From Conus ventricosus (Eukaryota; Mollusca; Gastropoda; Neogastropoda; Conidae): 64,000 nucleotides of DNA. The position numbers and the translations under genes are program-made. The notes beneath the pieces were generated by a model. That model was not told where the DNA came from, made no database searches, and saw nothing but the letters and a program-made list of their open reading frames with translations. Positions 35,438-43,799 of the stretch are shown here, piece after piece. Location of the stretch: the NCBI GenBank assembly GCA_018398815.1, contig CM031628.1, positions 7,417,937 to 7,481,936 on the forward strand, in the 5' to 3' direction. Each line of letters starts with the position of its first letter. Position 1 is the stretch's first letter.

Positions 35438-36461
35438 CTGCTGCAATATCTATGGCTCCGAAAATTTCTTTCGTTTTTTCCGACTTCTGTTCTTGCCTGC
35501 CACTGGATTTCATTATTGTAGTTTAATTCTTGTACTATCTGGAGCTGAGGTTCCCCAGAAGGCAGCATGTATAAACCAGTGCCAACAGCACGTCTCCTTT
35601 CGATCTTGCGTATTTGTAAAACCAATTTGGTACCTTTTAATACTTGAAGGTAACACAACTGTAGAATTAATGGCGTCCTCTAAATATGCTAAGCTATGTT
35701 TTTGTGCATCAAAAAACCAGTAGAAGGCTCCCGTTAACAGTTCGCTCTGTTGTGCTTGCCGAAAACCTAGCAAACACCAAAACGTAAGTACGACTAGAGT
35801 CGTTGCATCGTTCTCTTCCTGTTTAGTTAGGCCTTAGAAGTGTCTAAGATAAATTTGTCCATGCTGTTTTAAGCTTTGCTCTATAGACCGAGGTGGACCG
35901 CTGTGCTGAAGAGAAAGATGGTAAGGAGGATTCCCGTCCATAGTTATCATTTGTGCACGCCCCAATAATAAGGGGTGCCTAAGCCATGATTGCGGTCCAA
36001 CTTTTGTCTAAGTCTTTTAACATTTAAAATTGATTCGTTACCGATCCTTTAAAAGCTTCTGTCTATTCTGTAGCTGAATGATTAAACGGTTTGTCTTTGG
36101 TAATGGTGCTTTGAGTTCAGTCAAAAATACGTCTGAGGTGTATAAAAAATGAAATCTATTACAACGGACCTCACCAAAGGATCGGGATGATTTAAATGAT
36201 CCGTACGATACTCCAACCCAGTTGATGCAAAAAACACAGCAAAGTTAAACTGGTTTGATAAAATGCTGGATGCTGAACAAATTTTGCGATGTAGACTTTT
36301 TTAATAGGGGGTTAAGATATCTGTTTAATGGAGTACTAACCTTTACTTGAAAGGTGTCAGACTGAGTCACCGAAATGTCAGAGTAGCAGTCGGTTATTAT
36401 TTTTAAGATTGTAGTGCGGCCCAACGAATATTTTGCGCCAGTATTTTAGAATGTCACTCAT
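35430..36461 (-). pseudogene. Second predicted structural protein, frameshifted
   Basis: Starts MSDILKYWRKIFVGPHY at 36461, preceded by TTTAAA. Later pieces are SDTFQVKVSTPLNRYL (about 36320-36365), FDAQKHSLAYL and EDAINSTVVLPSSIKRY (about 35630-35710), and YNNEIQWQA (about 35508-35535), with a stop at 35430-35432. Length about 345 codons. The pattern recalls a conserved uncharacterised protein found with PolB-encoding elements of invertebrates, likely a capsid or minor structural protein; this is unverified recall plus context. Several indels. Confidence 0.55.
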
Positions 36462-36699
36462 TTTAAATTTGTTTTAAACAAATGTTTGTAACCATAACAA
36501 CCAAGACCGTCCTTCGGTTTTTAGAACATGCTATTTTAACAATTGGGAAGCAGAACGTGTCGCATTCATGAATCTTTTACAAAGTTCGTATTGTTTAATA
36601 TAAAGTAAAGCCAGGGAGATAATAAGGTTCTAAAAAGTTGACAAAAACAGGCCAAAGTTAGCCAGTTTAACAATACCTGATGGTTATACGGGTTTAGCT

Positions 36700-37490
36700 C
36701 ACTAAAGAAGCAATGAGTAATTTTGACATTACTCTCAAACTTCCACCATGCGAATCTGACAAACCAATGTTAACATTTCAAGCCTAGAAGAGCAGGAGGT
36801 TACACAAAAGCACCCAGCTCATAGCTCAAATGTTAGCTTTGGCCAGTGACCATTATAGCTTCGAGTTACACCACCAAAACTACTTATGAGGAGAAACTCG
36901 CTCGATCTTGCCATTACCTTCAATACTCCTCTGTTCCTTTGGATGAGCTGAGCCAGCTGAAAACTTTCTGATTTGGCAGGCCCTCCACAGTTTTGAGGTC
37001 TACATCTGGAAAAGCTGCATATTGCGATATGAAATTATACAATTCCCTCAATATACCGTTTACCGATTAGTTTGTGGAGGGTCGGATCATTTATATAAAA
37101 AATCCAAGACCAGCGGGGAAAGTTGGAAATTGTGTATACCAGCACATGTTTTAGAAATAAAATAATAAACTGTCCTAAAAATGTCGCTGGCAGACGATCC
37201 GGAGTTACATACGCTCCTGCGCGAGGTGTATAATTTAGAATTACAGCCCTTGCAGAAGTCCCCGCAGTTATCCTGGCATTGACCGCATGTGCGATCTGGC
37301 GCTTAGTATGGTTTGGTACCCTTTAACGCTGGCGATTATAAACGCCAAGAGGATGGCGACAACCCCGATATCCTACACTAGAGCAACTGCGCAATCTAGC
37401 AAGCAACTCCTGTTGGCCCGTCTATATCCCCCACCCACTCACAAAAATAGTTCGAAAACTGACCTAAAAGGCATTTAGATACCATATTTA
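36700..37490 (+). pseudogene. Broken + strand gene(s), unknown
   Basis: Starts MSNFDITLKLPPCESDKPML near 36714, then ALASDHYSFELHHQNY (about 36838-36885), LDLAITFNTPLFLWMS (about 36900-36950), HSFEVYIWKS and FPQYTVYRLVCGGSDHLY (about 37000-37100). A separate ATG at 37181 opens 34 codons (MSLADDPELHTLLREVYNLE). Balanced composition and gene-dense context support coding origin, but frames change often. No integrase, protease or ATPase motif was identified. Confidence 0.4.
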
Positions 37491-37585
37491 CGAATGGGAA
37501 ATAAAATTTGCATTCATAGCCCATTTACCTTTTTTTAGCCCGTCAAAAGTTTCAGAAAAGGCATTCAACCTCAGGTCCTTTACCT

Positions 37586-37810
37586 GTGAGTCTTATGCCA
37601 GCCATACCAAGAACACACATAGTCGCGACAAACGAAATTGAAAATAAACGCCATAATGGAAGAAAAAAAAAAAAAAAAAAAAAAACAGTTACATCCTCCA
37701 CAGAAGCGAAAAGGAGAAACGCGCGTTTTAAGGTAAAAGCTCTACAAAATCTCACAGTTCTTTCAAGCAGGAAAAGAAAATTAGGAGACACGTTCACAAT
37801 GATATTTTGA
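37586..37810 (+). CDS. Possible basic small protein
   Basis: A 74-residue frame with a lysine run from a poly-A tract (37661-37685) and then TVTSSTEAKRRNARFKVKAL and SSRKRKLGDTF. Strongly basic, as expected for a DNA-condensing or nuclear protein, but the poly-A run inflates this and the start is uncertain. Lies between the 36.7-37.5 kb gene remnant and the ATPase. Confidence 0.3.
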   Translation: MSLMPAIPRTHIVATNEIENKRHNGRKKKKKKKTVTSSTEAKRRNARFKVKALQNLTVLSSRKRKLGDTFTMIF

Positions 37811-37929
37811 AAAATTTCTGTCTTTAAAGATGTGGAAGCGGGCGGGGTGCGGGGGGTTGTGGGGCGTTAGTTAGTTGACGACTTATAAAAGGAATTAATA
37901 TTGCTGGCAAAACTTGACGTTTTTTTATT

Positions 37930-38690
37930 AAACGCCTTACAGTTACCATCGTCGTTCAATCACAATGGTGAGGATATTAAGATCATAACAACAAGTAACA
38001 ACAATCAAATGTGGACTTAAATAGAAACAATCTACGAACTGGACTTGGATTAATTTACACACATTTAGGCCTCATAGGGTTTTATAATAGAGAACAAGTT
38101 TTGGACGAGAGTATGATTAAAATAAAAATAATAAAAGGATTAGATTAAATTCATGTTTATAAAACTATGGAAGCATGTTAAACTTTTTTTATGACAAAAA
38201 CCCCTCATTGTTCATTATTTGTTGGACAAAACCTGGTTGTGGAAAAAAAAAACAATATTATCCTTCGACCTGTATACAACAGTTTATCGTTATCATTTTG
38301 ATCATCATTGTGGTTTCTGTCCAACACTTAAATGGAACAAAGCATCTCATGATAGAAGGTTTATATGGATGATGATAACATATTTTTTTAGTTAATCTCA
38401 GCAATAAACTGATGAGTGTCTAGAACACTTTTATAGATTGTTTGAGGGAACGCAGGCGCTATTTATTATAGATGACTGTTCAGCAGAAAGAGACATAGTT
38501 AAAAAGAGGAAAACACTTTGTCGAAAAACTAGCTTTCAGCGGAAGACAAAAGACATGCATGGGATACAGTGTCGGGAATTTTTATGTCAAAAATATAACT
38601 CAGTTTTAAAAGACTTTAGAGAACAGTTTAAGCCTGTACGTATTATTTCCCATGAAAGACAGCGATGCATTTGATGAATGTTTTGCGTGG
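37930..38690 (+). pseudogene. FtsK/HerA (A32-like) packaging ATPase, frameshifted
   Basis: Packages DNA into capsids using ATP. The clearest pieces are LFIICWTKPGCGKKKQ (about 38200-38250), a damaged Walker A with GCGK at its core, FDHHCGFCPTLKWNKA (about 38295-38345) and ALFIIDDCSAERDIVKKRK (38457-38510), a Walker B with DD following four hydrophobic residues. After it comes a frame with Lys-, Arg- and Gln-rich helices and NSVLKDFREQFK (about 38600-38640), as in packaging ATPases after the sensor region. The best continuous frame is 38438-38674. It lies immediately inside the right inverted repeat. An indel near 38230 distorts the P-loop and the last P-loop Ser/Thr is not in frame. Confidence 0.75.
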
Positions 38691-38755
38691 AAAAGATGTT
38701 ATTGAAAATGACCAGGAAAAACACAGGATTAAACAAAACTAAATCTGAAATGGTT

Positions 38756-38957
38756 AGTAATTAGTATTAAAAACGGATAATCCTACACAGTATGTCTGTT
38801 TGTAGATAATCGTTATTTTTGGTTAATGAAGTCTTGCTTATCGAGAACTATAAAACCTTCATTTGGGTTCACTTTCGCCGCGGAAAACTGGTGAGGGCGA
38901 AAGACAACATAAAGTGTAAAGTGAGCCAGAAGAATGAAGGTTTTATAGTTTCTCTCT
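38756..38957 (-). repeat. Right terminal inverted repeat
   Basis: Reverse complement of 23192-23371, with the same outer AGARAACTATAAAACC motif and the same inner ACAGTATGTCTGTTTGTAG. It has about 17 bp more than the left copy within the self-complementary outer part (near 38902-38920). The next bases outward, CCG, match the three bases just outside the left repeat. Confidence 0.92.
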
Positions 38958-39025
38958 CCGTCCTGCAGCCATCCTCAGCTCGCCGTCCCTCGATCCACTG
39001 ATGTCTGTTTCGTTCTTGGATGCAT
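38958..39025 (-). pseudogene. Tc1/mariner-like transposase, 5' (N-terminal) portion
   Basis: On the minus strand an ATG at 39023-39025 reads MHPRTKQTSVDRGTAS, one stop, then GWLQDG, ending at the inverted repeat. Joining it to the frame resuming at 23191 while counting the shared CGG once keeps phase, placing an Asp-Gly directly before the Val-Ser-Gly-Arg-Glu-Val of the helix-turn-helix. It is therefore the missing start of the transposase at 22118-23191. The in-frame stop is one more lesion. Confidence 0.7.
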
Positions 39026-40123
39026 GCTTATCAGAGCTTGGGTGCGCGCCCCTAAAATACCCATTCCTGTGCAACTTTCGTTGGAGAAAGTGTACAGTTT
39101 AGCCCTGGTTACTCGTGCAAAATGCCAAAAAACCTACTGCAATATGCTTCTTCAGCCTAAAATTCGAGCAAAGTTCAAGAAAAAGTCTCGTGTTTTGACA
39201 ACCTTTTCACTGCCCCTAAAAACGGTCTTTGTTGAACTGCAATTCCTTTGCACAAACATGGTCAGGCTCGTGCATGCAGCAGTGGGAAGGCTTTGTGAAA
39301 CCCCCAAGGTTGGACCATTTTTTCGTCACGCGGTGTTGGCATGAAAAATACACACGGATAGCTGCTGAATCAGAGGCCGGCCATTAACTTTAGTTCCGCA
39401 GTATAGATAAGCGAAATGATCTAACACAAGTGATTGAAACAAATGAATAAGTGATGGGCATAATTTTGATGTATAGTATTCGAATGTTTCCGTAGGACTA
39501 TGTTATACTCTATTCGTTGTTTTTGTTTTATTAAAAGAAGGTCATGTGATGGGACACAATGTAATACCTTCCTGATATATATTTCCGTATTCGAAAGGTA
39601 TCGGTATGTAACATCTTGTTCAAAAAAAAGAAGAAACATTGTTACATTTCTGCGATTTAAAATTTTTTTTTTTGTTTGCATCATTTGCTTTTTCTTCTTT
39701 TTGACTCCTGACCAACGCGCCCGATTCCAGGTGTTCAAGACTCTTTCAATAATATATTCAAAATGGCGCCCATTCAGATCAAATCCTAACTCAAGGTTCG
39801 AGTTGATCCATCCTTAATAAAAACCGGCATGCATTTAGATTTCTTTTTAGTTCAGTCAGGTAGACTAGTATCAACCGGAGAAACATATGGGGATATCACG
39901 CCAGACGTAAGCCATGTTGAGCCTGCTGTCAAAACGCCTTCGAAATAATATATCGGGCTTAGTCCCCTTACAGTCACTGAATTATAACTTCGTGGTGGAA
40001 TGACAAAAGATGAATACAGTCAACAATTGTAGATAACATAAAAATCCACACGTAGAATAGACCATCGCAGTACTGCCTTTGCATGAACGACAGAAATGTG
40101 TGCGTGTGTCGTGCTGTTGGTCA
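39026..40123. other. No recognisable gene
   Basis: Mixed-composition sequence with short frames only. The outer part of the Tc1 element should end here, but I could not identify its inverted repeat with confidence. Confidence 0.5.
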
Positions 40124-40127
40124 GTGT

Positions 40128-40161
<34 letters not shown>

Positions 40162-40525
40162 TGTGCGTGTGTTTGTGTGGTGTGTGTGTGTGTGTGTACT
40201 CGTGTGGTGTGTGTGTGTGTGTAGATGTGTTGTGTGTGTGTGTTTATGCGAGCGCGTGGTAATGTGAACATGTGTGTGTGTGTGTGTGTGTTGTGTGTGT
40301 GTGTGTGTGGTGTGTGTGTGGTGCGCGCGCAGCGCGCGAGTGAACACGGGGTGCGGGCGGTTCCGTGCGGGCCGCACTGTGCGTGTGAGTGTATGTCGTG
40401 TGTGTGTGTGTTGGGTGTGTGCGTGCGTGCGTGCGTGCGTTGCGTCTGCGTTTGCGTGCCGTGCGTTGCGTGCGTCTATGAGTGTGTGTGTTGTGTCTTT
40501 GTATGTGTGTATGTGTTGTGTGTAT

Positions 40526-40569
<44 letters not shown>

Positions 40570-40944
40570 TGTCTGTGTGTGGTGTGTTGAGCAGTGCGTG
40601 CGTGCGTGCCGTGCGTGTTGCGTGTGCGTGTGCATGTGTGTGCATGTGTTTGTGTTTTGTGAGTGTGTTGTGTGTGTGGTGTGTTGTGTGTGTGTGTTCG
40701 TGAGTGTATCATGTGATGTTTGTGTGTGTGTGTAGTGCGCGCGCGCGTGTGAGTGTTTGTGTGTGTGTGTGTGTGTGGGGTGTTGGTGTGTGTGTGTGTG
40801 TGTGGTGTTTGTGTGTGTGTGTGTGGTGTGTGTGTATGTCGTGTGTGTACGTGTATTGCGTTGCATGTGTGCGTGTTGTACGTGCATGCGTACGTACGTG
40901 CGTGTGTACGTGTGTTGTGTGTGTTTGTGTGTGTATGTGTGTGT

Positions 40945-40977
<33 letters not shown>

Positions 40978-41150
40978 GTGTGTGTGTGTGTGTGTTGGTG
41001 CGCGCGCGCCTCTTGTGTTACGTGTGAGCTGTTCGTAGTGCGTGCGTGGCGTGCGTGCGTGCGTGCGTGCATGTGTGTGTGGGTGTGTGTGTGTGTTAGT
41101 TGTGTGTGTGGGTTGAGTGTGTGTGTGTGTTGTGTGTGTGTGTGTGTTGG
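40124..41150 (+). repeat. 1-kb GT-rich alternating purine-pyrimidine tract
   Basis: Continuous GT dinucleotides with frequent GC, CGTG and ATGT variants and GCGCGCGC cores near 40325-40340, 40738-40746 and 41002-41010. The 399-residue histidine-threonine frame on the minus strand and cysteine-valine frames on the plus strand are artefacts. Confidence 0.95.
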
Positions 41151-41375
41151 TTTCAGAACCATTGTCAACTACTGAAGGCACGGACCGTGAATTCCTTCTG
41201 CAATACTACCACAGAGGATACGCAATATCTGGCTGCCCTTGGAGGAGGTTTGCTATGTCCTTTGTAACGTTGGTGGCCAGCGATTGGTCTGATACTCGGT
41301 TCATGGTTGGTTCGGATGGTTCTTGCCATTTATCATCATTATCATTACTGCGTGCGCACGGAGCGCGCGCGCGTT

Positions 41376-41394
41376 GTCTCTCTCTCTCTCCTCA

Positions 41395-41455
<61 letters not shown>

Positions 41456-41495
41456 CTCTCTCTCTCTTCTCTCTCTCTCTCTCTCTCTCTCTTCT

Positions 41496-41531
<36 letters not shown>
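41376..41531 (+). repeat. (CT)n followed by (GT)n microsatellite
   Basis: CT repeats with TCCTCT interruptions (41376-41493), then GT repeats (41498-41531). Confidence 0.95.
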
Positions 41532-41532
<1 letters not shown>

Positions 41533-41869
41533 TCCCGCCGCAACCTGTCCGGCAATTCATCGGGAGTAATCATGTCAAATTCATACACCACCAGAGGAGA
41601 CACTGCATTGCTGCGGTTGATGTACAGTAAGTGTTTGTGTTTTGATCAGCATACCGGCAGGACACTACCTACTACAGCCCCCTACATACGACAGTAAGTC
41701 GCCCCCCCCTACTCCCCCTTCACGTTTGGACGATACGGTGATCCAGGACAATCAAACCAAACGCCTTAGATATGAGAAGGCAATCGAAACCGCGGTCACA
41801 ATGCAGCATGAAGTGAAGGGCCAAAAAAAGAATTAATTTTTTTAAAAAATGTTGATCGATGAGGATGAG

Positions 41870-42215
41870 GAAATTTGAATCGGATGCTACGGATTTCCCT
41901 TCCGGTCTGGACTACTGGACAGGGCGGTACCCTACAGTTACCTTTCTCGTATATCCGCGTTCTACCAGGCTGAGAAATACGACACTGCCAGTGTTAGTCA
42001 GAAATGGTTAGCACACTCTCAGACACGCGTCCATTAAAATGTGAAACTGGACTGTGTGATCCCAGTCGTCCCAACGGGAGCAATCTACTCTTGGACTAAG
42101 CAGTCAGGGCAGACAAATCCCAGAAATAGATGCTCTGACAGGGATCGAACCCACTCGACTCCTAGCCGGGAGGTCGCGACGCTAACCACTTGGCTCGTTG
42201 GTGGTATTATTCATC
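41870..42215 (-). mobile_element. tRNA-derived SINE
   Basis: On the minus strand an A-box-like GAGCCAAGTGGTTAG (complement of 42182-42197) is followed about 40 bp later by a B box, GGTTCGATCCC (complement of 42141-42151). This is the internal RNA polymerase III promoter arrangement of tRNA heads. A cloverleaf is not preserved, so a SINE head rather than a tRNA gene. A body of about 250 bp extends towards 41870; its 3' limit and family are uncertain. Confidence 0.75.
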
Positions 42216-42411
42216 ACTTATCTTGTCATCACTGTCGTCATCATCTATGTAGCTGTCCTCATCGTTATCTCTTTCCATTCTACATCCATTTCTCCCTTCC
42301 TCCTCTAGCTGTTATGACCCAGGATCAATGATACACGATGAGGTGTTCTTTCTTCATCTTTCTACTCCAATTCTTTTGTACTTCCCCCTTTATCCCCCAC
42401 TCCACCCGCCC

Positions 42412-42413
<2 letters not shown>

Positions 42414-42444
<31 letters not shown>

Positions 42445-42583
42445 TGTGTGTGTGTGTGTGTGTGGTTGTGTGTGTGTGTGTGTGTAATAATAACAATAAT
42501 AACAATAATAATAATAAAATAATAGTAATAATAATAATAAATAATAATAATCATCGTAATAATAATAGTAATAATAATGATAA
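42414..42583 (+). repeat. (GT)n then (AAT)n compound microsatellite
   Basis: GT repeats at 42414-42485 pass directly into AAT/ATA trinucleotides to 42583. Confidence 0.95.
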
Positions 42584-42599
42584 TGGTATCTCAACCGTT

Positions 42600-43019
42600 G
42601 TATCAGCAGATATCTGTTAAAACAATGAGCATTTCCCGCAGTCTGCATCTGCCATTCATATCAAGGCGTAAGCGCCAATAGCTGGTTCTTACACGTGTCA
42701 CCTAGTTTTTATTTACCAGAGTGATCGTGCATTTTGCATCCATTTTTTTTAGCATTGATTTGGATAATCTGTTGTCGGACATTACACACAAGCCTGCACA
42801 ATATTTCACAAGTCGAAGATTACGTATCAATATAGATAGGATACCTGCCCCACCCCAAGGACAAGGTTGTTTCTGACATCCTTTTCCAACCCCTAAAACT
42901 ATCTTGCAAAAATTTAATCAGTTACGTTTTCCATAGCATCAATTTTTGAAAGCCTCGTTATACCACATAACATACAACAGGAATTGGCTTTACTTTTGTG
43001 TCAATTTTTTTTTTAAATA
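42600..43019. other. No recognisable gene; possible LINE 3' flank
   Basis: AT-rich sequence without convincing frames. It may be the eroded downstream part of the LINE fragment at 43020-43480. Confidence 0.35.
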
Positions 43020-43480
43020 ACGTTAGCAGTGGAATTCAGTAAGATTTAACTTGCATTTTGTAAATTCCTGCACCGCTCTCTCAAAGCCTTTACCTGAAAC
43101 TTTTCTGTTACACTTGGGGACCAGTTTAATGTGGCTGAGAATATAACGCCATGATAATTGTTGTAGGTTCAACCTGGATCTGCATCTACCATCAAACCAC
43201 CCATTTCTCAGTTGATTTAATTGAAAACTACCATTTTTGAACACACCACTCTGGTTTTATCCATATCACAGTTCAGACCCCACATTTCCGGCAGTATTTT
43301 TCCAGACACACTGTCATCTTCTGCAAGTCTTGCCACAGAGTCGGAAACTAAAGCAACATCACCTGCATAAATCAACAGAAACATACCAAGTGGGTCTGCA
43401 AAAATTTCGACACGTCTTGCACCACAGTCAATAAGACTCAGCTTGCAACTCAGATAAAAAAGTAGAGAAAAACAATAGAC
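43020..43480 (-). mobile_element. LINE reverse transcriptase fragment
   Basis: On the minus strand the order is VRRVEIFADPLGMF (about 43385-43425), an A-G-D-V-A-L-V-S-D-S stretch corresponding to the Y/F-A-D-D catalytic box (about 43335-43365), LPEMWGLNCDMDKTRVV (about 43255-43305), then a Trp-Phe-Asp-Gly stretch. This is the palm order of non-LTR reverse transcriptases after the active site, with the second Asp region damaged by frameshifts. No intact frame. Confidence 0.6.
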
Positions 43481-43535
43481 TTAACACACAGCCCTGTCTT
43501 TACACGCGTTTGTGTGCTGTTGTTGTGTGCTGTGT

Positions 43536-43595
43536 GGGGGGGGGGGGGAGGGGGGGGGGGAGGGGCGTAGGGGGGGGGGGGGAGAGGGGGAAAGC
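43536..43595 (+). repeat. Poly-G-rich tract
   Basis: Runs of 7-11 G with A, C and T interruptions, a potential G-quadruplex sequence. Confidence 0.85.
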
Positions 43596-43799
43596 GTGCG
43601 CGCAAGCAAACATGCAAATTTTTATTTTTTTCATTCAAATGCTTTCGATTTATTTACGTATATTTACTAATCCAAGTCAATACACCAAGCATCAGATTGT
43701 ATGTAATTGTCTGGACGAGCTGAAATAAATGAAAACAAAAGATGGAAAAATGCTTTCTTTCGAAGCCACCCAACTTCCTGGTTCTGTAAAAAATGGAAA

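Larger units (their letters stand above)
23192..38957. mobile_element. Maverick/Polinton-like virus-like element, 15.8 kb
   Basis: Bounded by terminal inverted repeats (23192-23371 and 38756-38957) and inserted in a Tc1 transposase with a candidate 3-bp CCG target duplication. It encodes a protein-primed family B DNA polymerase, a packaging ATPase, predicted structural proteins and small genes on both strands. Length and gene set match Maverick/Polinton and adintovirus-type elements, which replicate with their own PolB and package DNA into particles. No integrase was recognised, and Polintons normally leave 6-bp duplications, so exact class is open. Most genes have frameshifts; 26.9-29.5 kb also shows homopolymer inflation. 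Likely an old, inactive copy, although part of the damage may be sequencing error. Confidence 0.85.

Noticed and set aside
39982..41181. 399-residue open frame rich in His and Thr (minus strand)
   Set aside because: Translation of the GT/CA simple repeat in a stop-free frame. Composition is entirely explained by the repeat.
42140..42200. Functional tRNA gene
   Set aside because: A and B boxes are present but the acceptor stem does not pair and a longer body follows. A SINE head fits better.
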